Below, piece after piece: positions 9,398-18,685 of a DNA stretch of 59,446 nt. Positions within the stretch are counted from its first letter, which is position 1, and each line of letters starts with the position of its first letter. The notes under the pieces are model-generated. The model saw only the letters and a list, made by a program, of their open reading frames with translations. It did no database searches and was not told where the DNA came from. The stretch covers positions 1 through 59,446 of the forward strand of contig CACOAB010000005.1 of the NCBI GenBank assembly GCA_902625125.1, written 5' to 3'. The position numbers were made by a program, and so were the translations under genes. This DNA comes from an uncultured Pelagibacteraceae bacterium (GTDB lineage: Bacteria; Pseudomonadota; Alphaproteobacteria; Pelagibacterales; Pelagibacteraceae).

Positions 9398-11760
9398 TAG
9401 TAAAACTGTCTAAACTTAATTATTTTATCACGGCCATTGGTTGTGATTAAGTTATTATTTTCAATATTGTTAATATCTTTTAATTTTAAAGCTTCAATAA
9501 TTGAATTTTTTTCTCCAGGCGCTGCTTTGACACCAGTGTCATAATTTAGTGATGTCAAATATATATTTTCAGGAATTTTGAATTCTTCAAAATCTTCTTT
9601 AAAAAGAGTTTTTTCAACAAAATCTTTAAAAATAGGTAATGCCGCTTTTGATCCCGTTTCGAATTTGCCTAAAGTTTTAGGATTATCATATCCGATGTAG
9701 ACACCAATTACTAAATTAGAAGAAAATCCAATGAACCAAGCATCATAATTATCATTTGTTGTGCCTGTTTTTCCAGCTAAAGGTACTTTTAAGGATCTTA
9801 GTTTTTTAGCAGTCCCTCTTTGAACTGTTCCTTGTAAAATTGAAGTCATTTGGTAAGCTGTTTCCTCACTAATAACTTTTTCACTTGTGCTTTCTATAGA
9901 CGGAAGTTTAATATTTTCATTGATAAATTTATCACAACCTAAACAAGTTTTTCCTTTTTTTTGAAAAATTGTTTTTCCTCTTCTATCTTGTATTCTCGAA
10001 ATCAACTTTGGTTCTACCTTTTTTCCTCCATTTACAAAGGGTGCGTATGCAGATGTTAAATTAAGTAGAGTGGTTTCGGCTGCTCCTAAAGAAACTGATA
10101 AAAGTTCTGGTATTTCATTATAAATATTCAATTTTTTTGATAAGTTTAAGATTTCTTCTAAACCTAGCATTTTAGCAATTCTAACAGTCATTAAATTTCT
10201 TGAATATTCAATCCCTTTTCTTAAAGTTGATGGACCATAAAATTTCTTTCCATAGTTTTCGGGTTTCCAGTTTTTCAGTCCGACTCCTTGGCTTTCTACA
10301 AACGGTGCATCTAAAATAATAGAATTTGGAGCAAAACCTTTTTCCAAAGCTGCAGCATAAACTATTGGTTTAAAAGCAGACCCTGGTTGCCTTTTAGCTT
10401 GAGTGACCCTATTAAATTCACTTTTTTTAAAATTAAAACCACCAACTAACGCTAATATATCTCCGGTAAATGGATCTAAAATAACAATACCACCATTAAC
10501 TTTTGGATACTGCTTTAGTAACCAAGAATTATTTTCTTTTTTTACAAAAATAATATCCCCTGTTTTAAAAATATCTTTAATTAATTTATTTTTAGGAATA
10601 GTCCACTTAATATTATTCAATAATAAAATTCCCGAATTTTTTTTCTTTTTTTTTTTATTCAGTATGGCAAATTCAATTTTATTATCGTCTAATGATATAA
10701 CTTCTGCTAGTTTCCAATTTAAAGTTGGGTCTAACTTAAACTGCGCGACTTTTTTTTCCCAATTCTTATTGTTGACTTTATTTGTGATTGCGCCTCTCCA
10801 TCCGTGTCTACGATCATACTCTTGAATTCCTTGTCTTAAAGATTTTAAGGCCTGGATCTGATAATTTATATTTAGTGGTGTGCTTATACTTAATCCCTGG
10901 GAATAAAGTTTCTCAAATCCATAAATATTTTTAACAGTTTTTCTTACTTCCTCGGTATAAGAATTTGCCTCATTTACTATTTCTATTTTTCTCTTGTTAA
11001 GAGTCAACTCAGAATTTTTAAAAATTTTTAATTGTTTTTTAGTAATAAAATTATTTTCCTCTAAATTTTGTAATACTAAATTTCTTCTAAACTTTGCAAC
11101 TTCAGGGTATTTATATGGATTATATTTGCTAGGTGCTTTTGGTAAAGCAGCTAATAAGGCGGCATCTGTGTAGGTTAATTCTTTTATCGATTTATTAAAA
11201 TATTCTAGACTAGCTGCAGCTATTCCATAAGTGCCTTGACCTAGATAAATTTGATTTAAGTATAGTTCCAAAATTCTTTCTTTTGTATAAGCTCTTTCTA
11301 TTCGAAATGCTAAGATCGCTTCTTTAACTTTTCTTTTTAATGATACTTCATTTGTAAGTAAAAAATTTTTTGCAACTTGTTGTGTAATAGTAGAAGCACC
11401 CTCTAATCTTTTTTTTTGTGTAATATTCTTAATATTTTTCAAAAATGCTCTTATTATTCCTTTTGCATCTATTCCTGGATGGCTGAAAAAATTTTTATCT
11501 TCTGCAGAAAGAAAAGCTTGCACCACTTTTTCCGGTACAGATTCATACGGTATAAAAAGCCTTTTTTCTATGGCGTATTCTGCAATTAATTTGCTATTTT
11601 CAGAATAAACTCTACTTGATATCGGTGGTTGATAATTTGATAATTTTTTGTAATCGGGCAATCCTATAGAAAAATACCAAAGAGTTGAAAATATGAAAAA
11701 AACAACAATTACTAGAAATGCTAATATAAATTTGATCGAAAAATTGATAAGATTTAACAT
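9397..11760 (-). CDS. mrcA: Penicillin-binding protein 1A (bifunctional murein synthase)
   Basis: This 787-residue class A PBP has an N-terminal membrane anchor (about 8-30) and a GT51 glycosyltransferase domain with catalytic Glu87 in SAEDKNFFSHPG and the motif STITQQVAKNF. An OB-like insert follows, then a transpeptidase domain with SxxK at S461-A-F-K464, SRN after GIEYSRNLM, and KTGTT near 663-667. It polymerises and cross-links peptidoglycan in the periplasm. In many alphaproteobacteria an N-acetylmuramoyl-L-alanine amidase gene lies between rne and mrcA. Here the two are directly divergent. Confidence 0.97.
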   Translation of the reverse strand: MLNLINFSIKFILAFLVIVVFFIFSTLWYFSIGLPDYKKLSNYQPPISSRVYSENSKLIAEYAIEKRLFIPYESVPEKVVQAFLSAEDKNFFSHPGIDAKGIIRAFLKNIKNITQKKRLEGASTITQQVAKNFLLTNEVSLKRKVKEAILAFRIERAYTKERILELYLNQIYLGQGTYGIAAASLEYFNKSIKELTYTDAALLAALPKAPSKYNPYKYPEVAKFRRNLVLQNLEENNFITKKQLKIFKNSELTLNKRKIEIVNEANSYTEEVRKTVKNIYGFEKLYSQGLSISTPLNINYQIQALKSLRQGIQEYDRRHGWRGAITNKVNNKNWEKKVAQFKLDPTLNWKLAEVISLDDNKIEFAILNKKKKKKNSGILLLNNIKWTIPKNKLIKDIFKTGDIIFVKKENNSWLLKQYPKVNGGIVILDPFTGDILALVGGFNFKKSEFNRVTQAKRQPGSAFKPIVYAAALEKGFAPNSIILDAPFVESQGVGLKNWKPENYGKKFYGPSTLRKGIEYSRNLMTVRIAKMLGLEEILNLSKKLNIYNEIPELLSVSLGAAETTLLNLTSAYAPFVNGGKKVEPKLISRIQDRRGKTIFQKKGKTCLGCDKFINENIKLPSIESTSEKVISEETAYQMTSILQGTVQRGTAKKLRSLKVPLAGKTGTTNDNYDAWFIGFSSNLVIGVYIGYDNPKTLGKFETGSKAALPIFKDFVEKTLFKEDFEEFKIPENIYLTSLNYDTGVKAAPGEKNSIIEALKLKDINNIENNNLITTNGRDKIIKFRQFY

Positions 11761-11904
11761 TTTGTATTTATTTATAATAAATCTGACTATCTTGAGGCAT
11801 GTTTGAATTAAAATCCTGTAATTATATCTAAAATTGTATAAAATATAACTTATGACATTATTTAATATATCAAATTACAAAAATTTTAAAGGAATTCTCA
11901 AAAA

Positions 11905-13725
11905 ATGGAAAAAAACTTATATATCGATGCATCGCATCCAAATGAAACTCGTATTGTTCTTAAATCAAATAATTCAATTGAGGAGTATGAGTATGAAGAC
12001 AAAAATAATTTAAATTTTAAAAATAATATTTACCTTGCTACAGTAAGTAGAGTTGAACCGTCTTTGCAAGCTGCATTTATAAATTTTGGAAGAGAACGTC
12101 ACGGTTTTTTAGCTTTTAACGATATTCAGTCAGACTATTATCAGTTACCTTCAGAGGATAAAGAAAAAATAAGAATAGCTGAAGAAAAAATTCGTGAAGA
12201 ATTAAAAGATAAAACAATCGAAGTAAACCAGGATAATTTACAATCGGATGATAACTCGAATACAAAAGATGAAAAAAATATTAGTACTGAAAATCATGCT
12301 GAAAAGGAAAATAAAAAAGAGTATCGTGAAAAAGTAAAATCTTCATTTGGTATAAAAAGATATAAAATTCAAGAAGTTATTAAACCTGGTCAAGTAATCT
12401 TGATACAAGTAATTAAAGAAGAAAGAGGACAAAAAGGTGCTGCACTAACTACATTCATTTCTTTAGCTGGTAAATATATGGTATTAATGCCAAATACACC
12501 AAAAGGTGGAGGCATATCTAGAAAAATTTTCAACTCTTCTGATCGTCAAAAAATAAGAAATATTCTTAATGATATAGAAATACCCAATAGTATGGGTGTA
12601 ATTGTAAGAACAGCAGGAGCAAATAAAACAAAAAATGAAATTGAAAAAGATTTTCAAAATACTTTGAAAACTTGGGAAGAGATTAAGGAAAAAGCTTTAA
12701 ATTCTAACGCACCGTCTTTAGTTTATGAAGAGGGAGATATAATAAAAAGATCTTTAAGAGATGCGTATGATAACGATACAAAAAATGTTTATATCGAAGG
12801 AAACGAAGCTTATCAAAAGGCAAAAAAATTTATGAAAGAGCTAATGCCTAAAAATGTGAAAAACGTAAAAAAATATCGAGGTAAAATTCCTCTTTTTTTT
12901 GATGCTAATATTGAGAAGGAGTTAAACAATATTTATGAACCCACAGTAAAACTTAAATCTGGTGGATACTTGGTAATCAATCCAACAGAAGCATTAGTTT
13001 CAATAGATATAAACTCAGGTCAATCTACAAAACAAATAAACATAGAAAAAACAGCTTTAAATACTAATCTTGAAGCTGCCGAAGAAATAGCTCGTCAAAT
13101 AAAATTAAGAGATTTATCTGGTCTAATTGTAATTGATTTTATTGATATGATGAATTTTTATAACAGACGTATTGTTGAAAAAAAAATGAGAGAGAGCATC
13201 AGGAAAGACAGGGCTAGAATACAAACTGGTAGAATTAGTAGTTTTGGTTTGCTTGAAATGACAAGACAAAGATTGCGTGAAGGTTCAATTAAGTGGGAAA
13301 CACAACTATCACTTTCATCTTTTTCTCAAAAAATTCTAAAAAAAATTCAACACTTGGCTTTTACTGATAAAGTAAAGATTATAAACTCTTATGTTCCAGA
13401 AAAAGTAAAAGTATATATAGAGAAAAATTTACTTGAGGAGTTGAAATATTTTCAAAAAAAATACTCATTTGAAGTTAAAATACTATCAAATGATAAGTTT
13501 ATAGTTCCTGAATATAAAATTGATCTATTAAATAAATCGAAAAAAGTGATCAACACTATCGAAAACATAAATCCGATTATCGAAATTAAAAGTAATAAAG
13601 GAATTAAGATTAAAGAAAAAAAAGAAAAAAATAAAATTACTACTAAAGAAAAAACTAAAAAAACAAAATCAATAAAAAGAAAAGCAAGGACTCTTTGGGT
13701 AAGAAAAAAAAGAAAAGTTAAATAA
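11905..13725 (+). CDS. rne: Ribonuclease E/G catalytic protein lacking the zinc-link
   Basis: This 606-residue RNase E/G has an S1 domain interrupted at about residues 85-150 by a charged insert, as in other alphaproteobacteria. The 5'-sensor residues are present (VIVRTAGA), and so are the catalytic carboxylates (D368 in DINSG; D411/D414 in DFIDM). After [10 protein letters not shown] (about 452) the chain goes straight to [12 protein letters not shown]. The Cys-Pro-x-Cys-x-Gly-x-Gly zinc-link that normally joins the tetramer is absent. The C-terminal scaffold is reduced to a short Lys-rich tail. It is the main mRNA-processing nuclease. An SD-like AAGGAA lies 10 bases upstream of the ATG. Confidence 0.92.
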   Translation: MEKNLYIDASHPNETRIVLKSNNSIEEYEYEDKNNLNFKNNIYLATVSRVEPSLQAAFINFGRERHGFLAFNDIQSDYYQLPSEDKEKIRIAEEKIREELKDKTIEVNQDNLQSDDNSNTKDEKNISTENHAEKENKKEYREKVKSSFGIKRYKIQEVIKPGQVILIQVIKEERGQKGAALTTFISLAGKYMVLMPNTPKGGGISRKIFNSSDRQKIRNILNDIEIPNSMGVIVRTAGANKTKNEIEKDFQNTLKTWEEIKEKALNSNAPSLVYEEGDIIKRSLRDAYDNDTKNVYIEGNEAYQKAKKFMKELMPKNVKNVKKYRGKIPLFFDANIEKELNNIYEPTVKLKSGGYLVINPTEALVSIDINSGQSTKQINIEKTALNTNLEAAEEIARQIKLRDLSGLIVIDFIDMMNFYNRRIVEKKMRESIRKDRARIQTGRISSFGLLEMTRQRLREGSIKWETQLSLSSFSQKILKKIQHLAFTDKVKIINSYVPEKVKVYIEKNLLEELKYFQKKYSFEVKILSNDKFIVPEYKIDLLNKSKKVINTIENINPIIEIKSNKGIKIKEKKEKNKITTKEKTKKTKSIKRKARTLWVRKKRKVK

Positions 13726-14491
13726 GTCCTCTTATTGGTGAGCTTGCTGAAGCAAAATAATTTTTATTCATTCTTCCAGCTAGAAAAGAACTTCTTCCAG
13801 AAATAACTGCATCTTTGAAAGCTTTAGCCATCAAAATTGGTTTTTTGGCATTGGCTATGGCACTATTTATTAATACACCATCACAACCTAATTCCATTGC
13901 TATCGTAGCATCTGAAGCAGTTCCAATGCCTGCATCAACTATTACTGGTACTTTAGATTGCTTAATTATTAAAGATATGTTCACTTTATTTTGAATTCCA
14001 AGACCGGAACCAATAGGAGATGCTAAAGGCATAATTGCAGAAGCTCCGTTATCTTCTAATTTTTTTGCTAACAATGGGTCATCTGTACAATAAACCATGA
14101 CTTTAAATCCCTCTTTGGTTAAGATCTTGGTAGATTTAATAGTTTCAATCATGTTTGGGTAAAGAGTTTTTTTATCACCTAAAACTTCTAATTTAACTAG
14201 TTTCCAGCCTCCCATTTCTCTTGCTAGTCTTAAAGTTCTTAAGGCATCATCAGAATTAAAACAACCGGCAGTATTAGGTAAAAAAGTTATTTTTTTTGGG
14301 TTTATGTAATCTGTTAATATTGGTTTTTTTTTATCTAAAATATTTACTCTTCTAACAGCTACCGTCACCATATCAGCACCTGAGGCTTTAACAGCTTTAG
14401 CCGTTTCCAAAAAGTTTTTATATTTACCTGTTCCAACTATAAGTCTAGAATTAAGAGTTTTTCCTGCAACTTTAAAAATATCTTTTTTCAA
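13718..14491 (-). CDS. thiG: Thiazole synthase ThiG
   Basis: ThiG makes the thiazole phosphate of thiamine from deoxyxylulose phosphate, a glycine/tyrosine-derived imine and ThiS thiocarboxylate. Recognisable blocks are [27 protein letters not shown] (Schiff-base lysine region), [10 protein letters not shown] and [14 protein letters not shown] chose the TTG at 14491, which gives 257 residues starting [11 protein letters not shown]. It follows GGAGG by 8 bases and leaves a 1-base gap after thiS. An in-frame TTG at 14506 would extend 5 residues into thiS with no ribosome site. The 3' end overlaps rne by 8 bases. Confidence 0.93.
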   Translation of the reverse strand: MKKDIFKVAGKTLNSRLIVGTGKYKNFLETAKAVKASGADMVTVAVRRVNILDKKKPILTDYINPKKITFLPNTAGCFNSDDALRTLRLAREMGGWKLVKLEVLGDKKTLYPNMIETIKSTKILTKEGFKVMVYCTDDPLLAKKLEDNGASAIMPLASPIGSGLGIQNKVNISLIIKQSKVPVIVDAGIGTASDATIAMELGCDGVLINSAIANAKKPILMAKAFKDAVISGRSSFLAGRMNKNYFASASSPIRGLI

Positions 14492-14492
14492 T

Positions 14493-14696
14493 TTATCCAC
14501 CTCCAATAAATGTAACGACTTCTACTTTATCATTATTTTTTAAAAGTTTTTTTTTATAATTTACTTTAGGAATTATTATTCCATTATGCTCGATCGCAAC
14601 TTTTTTATTAGATAGTTTGTACTTTTTTAAAAGATCAAATATTGAATACTTTGGTTTGATAACTACTTTTTTTCCATTTAATTGTATTTTTGCCAT
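14493..14696 (-). CDS. thiS: Sulfur carrier protein ThiS
   Basis: This ubiquitin-like sulfur carrier has 67 residues from the ATG at 14696 ([10 protein letters not shown]). The longer reading from 14711 adds MNNLI, which is not seen in the family. It ends in FIGGG, and the C-terminal Gly-Gly is thiocarboxylated by ThiF. The last codons (GGA GGT GGA TAA) also hold the thiG ribosome binding site. It is divergent from aroQ with only 28 bases between start codons. No TPP riboswitch fits in that space. Confidence 0.9.
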   Translation of the reverse strand: MAKIQLNGKKVVIKPKYSIFDLLKKYKLSNKKVAIEHNGIIIPKVNYKKKLLKNNDKVEVVTFIGGG

Positions 14697-14724
14697 AATT
14701 AAGTTATTCAATACTTAGAAATTT

Positions 14725-15162
14725 ATGGATAAAATTATAATTGTTAATGGACCAAACCTCAACCTTTTAGGTGAAAGAGAAAAAAATCAATACGGAAGTT
14801 TCACCTTAAAAGATATTGAAAAAAAATGTAAGGATTATGCAGAAAAAAATAATATCAATCTTACTTTGTTCCAATCAAATATTGAGGGAGAATTAGTCAA
14901 TCAAATTCAAAATTCTAGAGAAAATCAAGATGGATTAATTCTCAACGCTGGAGGTTATACTCATACCTCAGTAGCAATACACGATGCTTTGAAAATACTA
15001 AAAATTCCAATAATTGAATTGCATATAAGTAATATTTATAATAGAGAGGAATTTAGGCACAAATCCCTAATAAGTAAAGTTGCTAAAGGAGTAATTTGTG
15101 GTTTTGGTGCAGATGGATATATAATGTCATTAAAAGCAATGAAAAATTTTTTAGATAAATGA
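14725..15162 (+). CDS. aroQ: Type II 3-dehydroquinate dehydratase
   Basis: This 145-residue protein is the standard size for the type II enzyme of the shikimate pathway. It has NGPNLNLLGERE with the flexible-lid region (Tyr24 in KNQYGS), QSNIEGELVNQI, LNAGGYTHTSVAIHDAL and the catalytic His in ELHISNIYNREEFRHKS. It heads the aroQ-accB-accC operon that is conserved in alphaproteobacteria. The start has no Shine-Dalgarno sequence. Confidence 0.97.
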   Translation: MDKIIIVNGPNLNLLGEREKNQYGSFTLKDIEKKCKDYAEKNNINLTLFQSNIEGELVNQIQNSRENQDGLILNAGGYTHTSVAIHDALKILKIPIIELHISNIYNREEFRHKSLISKVAKGVICGFGADGYIMSLKAMKNFLDK

Positions 15163-15584
15163 AAATAGATAAAAAACTTATAAAAGAACTAGTAGACCAC
15201 TTAAAAGAATTTGAGCTTACCGAATTAGAGTATCAAGATGGTCAAAAAAAGATAAAAGTTTCAAAAGCATCAAAAGGTATAGATCAAATAAAAACAAGCG
15301 CTGTTGTATCCCCAAATAAAACAGTGCTTAAATCATCTGATGACATTGATGGCATCAGAGTAAAGTCACCAATTATTGGTACAGCTTACTTAGCTCCAGA
15401 GCCAGGCGCTAAAAAATTTGTAGAAGTTGGTGATAAAATTAAAAAAGGACAAACAGTGATGATTGTTGAAGCTATGAAAACAATGAATCATGTTCCTTCT
15501 ACCGCGGATGGTGAAGTAAAAAAAATCTTAATTGAAGATGGACAACCTGTGGAGTTTGGTCAAACTTTAATTCTTCTTAAATAA
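15159..15584 (+). CDS. accB: Biotin carboxyl carrier protein of acetyl-CoA carboxylase
   Basis: This 141-residue BCCP has a C-terminal biotinyl domain (about 66-141), with biotin attached at Lys107 in the canonical E-A-M-K-T-M-N. A short linker replaces the Ala/Pro-rich one of E. coli. It carries CO2 from AccC to the carboxyltransferase in fatty acid synthesis. The start overlaps the aroQ stop codon by 4 bases (ATGA). Confidence 0.97.
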   Translation: MKIDKKLIKELVDHLKEFELTELEYQDGQKKIKVSKASKGIDQIKTSAVVSPNKTVLKSSDDIDGIRVKSPIIGTAYLAPEPGAKKFVEVGDKIKKGQTVMIVEAMKTMNHVPSTADGEVKKILIEDGQPVEFGQTLILLK

Positions 15585-15592
15585 ATAATTTA

Positions 15593-16930
15593 ATGTTCAA
15601 AAAAGTACTTATCGCTAATAGAGGTGAAATAGCTGTAAGAGTTATTAGAGCCTGCAAAGAATGGGGAATTAAAACTGTAGCTGTTCATTCTAATGTAGAC
15701 GCCGAAGCTATGCATGTTAGACTTGCAGATGAAAGTGTTTGTATTGGTTCTCACCAACCCCAAAATAGTTATCTTAATATTTCATCAATTATGTCAGCTG
15801 TTGACTTAACAGGTGCAGAAGCAATTCATCCTGGTTATGGTTTTTTGTCGGAAAATGCAAAATTTTCTGAGATTGTAAATAAACATGGAATTAAATTTAT
15901 AGGTCCAAGCGGAGATATAATTTCAAAAATGGGTGATAAAATTGAAGCTAAACGAATTGCTAAAAAATATGGTTTACCAATAATTGAAGGTTCTGAGGGA
16001 GGGGTAAAATCTCTGTCTGAAGCTAAATCGATATGTAAAGAAATTGGGTACCCTGTTTTAATTAAAGCTGCAGGTGGAGGTGGTGGTAAAGGAATGAAAA
16101 TAGTGGAAGAGGAAAGTAAACTAGAAAATTTATTTTTAACAGCCAAATCAGAGGCGTTAAAATTTTTCAATAATGATGAATTATATATAGAGAAATATTT
16201 TAAAAATCCTCGACACATTGAAGTTCAAATTATGTCTGGAAAAAATAAAACTGTACATTTAGGTGAAAGAGATTGTTCGGTTCAAAGAAGACATCAAAAA
16301 TTAATTGAGGAAACACCAAGCCCCGTTCTCACAGATGCACAAAGGAAAGATCTTTTGGAAAAAACAGTAAAAATGGTAGAACAAATTAATTACGAAGGTG
16401 CTGGCACAGTTGAATTTATATACGAAAATGGAAAATTTTATTTTTTAGAAATGAATACGAGAGTGCAAGTAGAACATCCCGTTACAGAAGTTCAGACCGG
16501 TATTGATATTGTTAAAGAACAACTTTGGATAGCTTTTACTGGTGATACTGCTTTAAAACAAAATGATATTAACCCACGAGGGCATACGATTGAATGTAGA
16601 ATTAATGCTGAAAATCCTGCTTTAGATTTTCAACCCAGTCCAGGAACGATAAGTGTTTGTCATCAACCTTCTGGATTTAGAACAAGAGTTGATGGTGCTA
16701 TTTTTCAGGGGTGCAAAATAACCCCTTACTACGACAGTTTAATTGCAAAAGTAATATGTAAAGGAAGAAATAGAACTGAAGCTATACAAAGAACTTTAAG
16801 ATCTTTAGATGAATTTGTCCTAGAGGGTATAACCACAACAATAGATTTACATAAAAAGATACTGAATCATAAAAAATTTATTGACTCCACTTTTGATACA
16901 AATTGGCTTGGTAAAGAAAAATTTTTTTAA
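15593..16930 (+). CDS. accC: Biotin carboxylase subunit of acetyl-CoA carboxylase
   Basis: This 445-residue ATP-grasp enzyme has FKKVLIANRGEIAVRVIRA, the Gly-rich ATP loop AAGGGGGKGMK, catalytic-site segments ERDCSVQRRHQKL and EMNTRVQVEHPVTE, and the C-terminal KVICKGRNR. It carboxylates the biotin of AccB at the expense of ATP. It lies 8 bases behind accB, so the two are cotranscribed. The stop codon overlaps that of the convergent DUF2155 gene by 4 bases. Confidence 0.97.
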   Translation: MFKKVLIANRGEIAVRVIRACKEWGIKTVAVHSNVDAEAMHVRLADESVCIGSHQPQNSYLNISSIMSAVDLTGAEAIHPGYGFLSENAKFSEIVNKHGIKFIGPSGDIISKMGDKIEAKRIAKKYGLPIIEGSEGGVKSLSEAKSICKEIGYPVLIKAAGGGGGKGMKIVEEESKLENLFLTAKSEALKFFNNDELYIEKYFKNPRHIEVQIMSGKNKTVHLGERDCSVQRRHQKLIEETPSPVLTDAQRKDLLEKTVKMVEQINYEGAGTVEFIYENGKFYFLEMNTRVQVEHPVTEVQTGIDIVKEQLWIAFTGDTALKQNDINPRGHTIECRINAENPALDFQPSPGTISVCHQPSGFRTRVDGAIFQGCKITPYYDSLIAKVICKGRNRTEAIQRTLRSLDEFVLEGITTTIDLHKKILNHKKFIDSTFDTNWLGKEKFF

Positions 16931-17433
16931 GCTGTATTGCAATTTAGTAATTGTAAATCATATATTGCGTGATCAAAAGGTGTTAAACTTGGATCTGATG
17001 CAAATGTCCATCCATTAAATATAAATACTTTCTCATTTTCATTTTTAGTCGAATCTTTTACCTGCATATATGCAACACTATCAGTTTTATTATTAACTTT
17101 TACTTTACCACATTTTAATATCTTTATTTCTAGCGGTCCAAACTTTTTAATTTCATTCAAATTAATTACGAGTTTTGAGGATTTAGCTGTAATTTTATCT
17201 AACCCAATCAATATAGCTTGAGAAGATTTTAAACTTGAATTTTTTTTCTTCTCTTTTAAATTTTGGCTCGTTGTTGTACTTATGTTTTCTTCATCTAGCT
17301 CTTCAAAACTTGGTTTAATTTTCTCTACATTAATTAATGGTGAAGATGTAATTTTGTCTTCGGAATGAGAAAAGTTTATAAATAAAAACAGATAAAAAAT
17401 TATTAGGAAGTAAACTTTATTTCCAAGTCTCAT
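16927..17433 (-). CDS. DUF2155 periplasmic protein
   Basis: This is a secreted protein of about 168 residues. Its N-terminal hydrophobic stretch VYFLIIFYLFLFINFSHS is a probable signal peptide. The C-terminal part (LGPLEIKILKCGK..., AYMQVKD, FIFNGWTFASDPSLTPFDHAIYDLQLLNC) matches DUF2155, a family found next to NDUFA12 genes in alphaproteobacteria and of unknown function. Two cysteines, one in the KILKCGK block and one near the C-terminus, could form a disulfide. I start it at the ATG at 17433. A GTG at 17451 would add 6 residues. Both starts overlap the end of the upstream NDUFA12 gene. Confidence 0.8.
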   Translation of the reverse strand: MRLGNKVYFLIIFYLFLFINFSHSEDKITSSPLINVEKIKPSFEELDEENISTTTSQNLKEKKKNSSLKSSQAILIGLDKITAKSSKLVINLNEIKKFGPLEIKILKCGKVKVNNKTDSVAYMQVKDSTKNENEKVFIFNGWTFASDPSLTPFDHAIYDLQLLNCNTA

Positions 17434-17767
17434 ATTTTTTCTTAATTTCACCTTTGCGAATTTTAATTGGTTTATAACTGTTACTTGTGCCAGTTTGATT
17501 CTCTAAATGTTTTTTTTGCCAAGAATATTTATGATCTTTCTTATCAGGTATCTTATCAATTGTATGATGCATCCATAAGTACCATTCGGTGGTTATTTTT
17601 GTCGCTTCTATATTTTTTGCGTATATTACCCATCTTTCATTTTTCTTATTCTGATAATATTTATTTCCATAGTCATCAGTTCCTACATGTTTTCCAAAAA
17701 ACAAAGTTTTTAAAAAAGTTCCAAAAGTTTGTTTGTTCCACCAAGTAAAAAATATTTTTAAACCCAT
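17417..17767 (-). CDS. NDUFA12-family (B17.2-like) complex I accessory subunit
   Basis: This 116-residue protein runs from the ATG at 17767 ([17 protein letters not shown]), a typical start for the family. An upstream start at 17791 adds 8 unmatched residues. The G-x-D-x-x-G-N-x-Y-Y block ([11 protein letters not shown]) and ERWVIYA followed by W-x-x-W-M-H-H are diagnostic of NDUFA12/B17.2. Alphaproteobacterial complex I carries this subunit, as mitochondria do. The catalytic nuo genes are not in the window. It overlaps the downstream DUF2155 gene. Confidence 0.9.
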   Translation of the reverse strand: MGLKIFFTWWNKQTFGTFLKTLFFGKHVGTDDYGNKYYQNKKNERWVIYAKNIEATKITTEWYLWMHHTIDKIPDKKDHKYSWQKKHLENQTGTSNSYKPIKIRKGEIKKKYETWK

Positions 17768-17794
17768 ATTCGTAATTTTAAATCCACACAATTT

Positions 17795-17834
17795 TTAATT
17801 GTATTAATAATTGTTAGACACCTTATACAATTAA
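17795..17834. repeat. 10-base inverted repeat upstream of the NrdJ C-terminal-like gene
   Basis: TTAATTGTAT (17795-17804) and ATACAATTAA (17825-17834) are exact inverted copies separated by 20 bases in the 99-base divergent gap. It could be an operator or flank a promoter, since TATACAAT resembles a -10. In sequence this AT-rich a chance match is possible. Confidence 0.35.
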
Positions 17835-17866
17835 TATATATCTTAATAAAGAGATTCCATTATTTT

Positions 17867-18685
17867 ATGAAAAAATACATTGTTGAAACTTACTATACCT
17901 GCACATTTAAAACAGTCCATACATTGGAAAATTTGGATGATGCAGAATTATCAAAGATTGATCAAAGAAATGACGGTGAAGTCGAAGTCATAGATGTAAA
18001 ACTGAATAATCGAAAAACAAAAAAAATTGGTGGTAAAAAAGATGAAAAAATTGAAAATATCAAATTAAGCAAAGGCTTGCCTAAAAATATTCCTAATCCA
18101 CTAAAAAATATAAAAGATGATAAAAAAGAACCTGCAATAAATTTAAAGAATAAAGGCAATGCAAGATTTAAAATGCCAGATAGACGTAAAGGTTATATTC
18201 AAAAGGCACAAATTGGTGATCATAAAGTGTATTTGCATACAGGTGAATACGATGATGGAAAAATAGGAGAAATTTTCATAGATACAAACAAAGAAGGTGA
18301 ACTTGTCAAAGCCATGATGAATAACTTCGCAATAGCTATTTCATTAGGATTGCAGTATGGAGTTCCTTTAGAAGAGTATGTTGATGCATTTATTGATACT
18401 AAATTTGAGCCATCAGGTAACGTTATTGGAAACGATAGAATTTTAAGCGCCTCATCAATCCTAGATTATGTCTTTAGAGAACTAGCAATTTCTTACTTAG
18501 GTAAAGAAGAATTAGCTCATACACCGTCCATCGCTAGCACAAAAAATATAACCACTTCAGAAGGAGATGATAAATTTTTAAAAATTGTTAAAAATATTAC
18601 TTCAAAAGGTTTTGTAAGAAGCAACTATGAAGAGAAGCTGGTTGATCTTTCTGATGTTAGAATAAATCTAAAAACTAAAAACTAA
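17867..18685 (+). CDS. Free-standing TSCPD-domain protein related to the C-terminus of class II ribonucleotide reductase
   Basis: This protein has 272 residues. The block from about 98 to 218 ([81 protein letters not shown]) closely resembles the C-terminal domain of vitamin B12-dependent reductase NrdJ. The catalytic 10-stranded barrel is missing, and the only cysteine is C12, so it cannot be a reductase alone. The N-terminus ([28 protein letters not shown]) looks like a separate small domain. The function is unknown. A regulatory or structural role with another reductase is possible. The stop codon overlaps aspS by 4 bases. Confidence 0.8.
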   Translation: MKKYIVETYYTCTFKTVHTLENLDDAELSKIDQRNDGEVEVIDVKLNNRKTKKIGGKKDEKIENIKLSKGLPKNIPNPLKNIKDDKKEPAINLKNKGNARFKMPDRRKGYIQKAQIGDHKVYLHTGEYDDGKIGEIFIDTNKEGELVKAMMNNFAIAISLGLQYGVPLEEYVDAFIDTKFEPSGNVIGNDRILSASSILDYVFRELAISYLGKEELAHTPSIASTKNITTSEGDDKFLKIVKNITSKGFVRSNYEEKLVDLSDVRINLKTKN

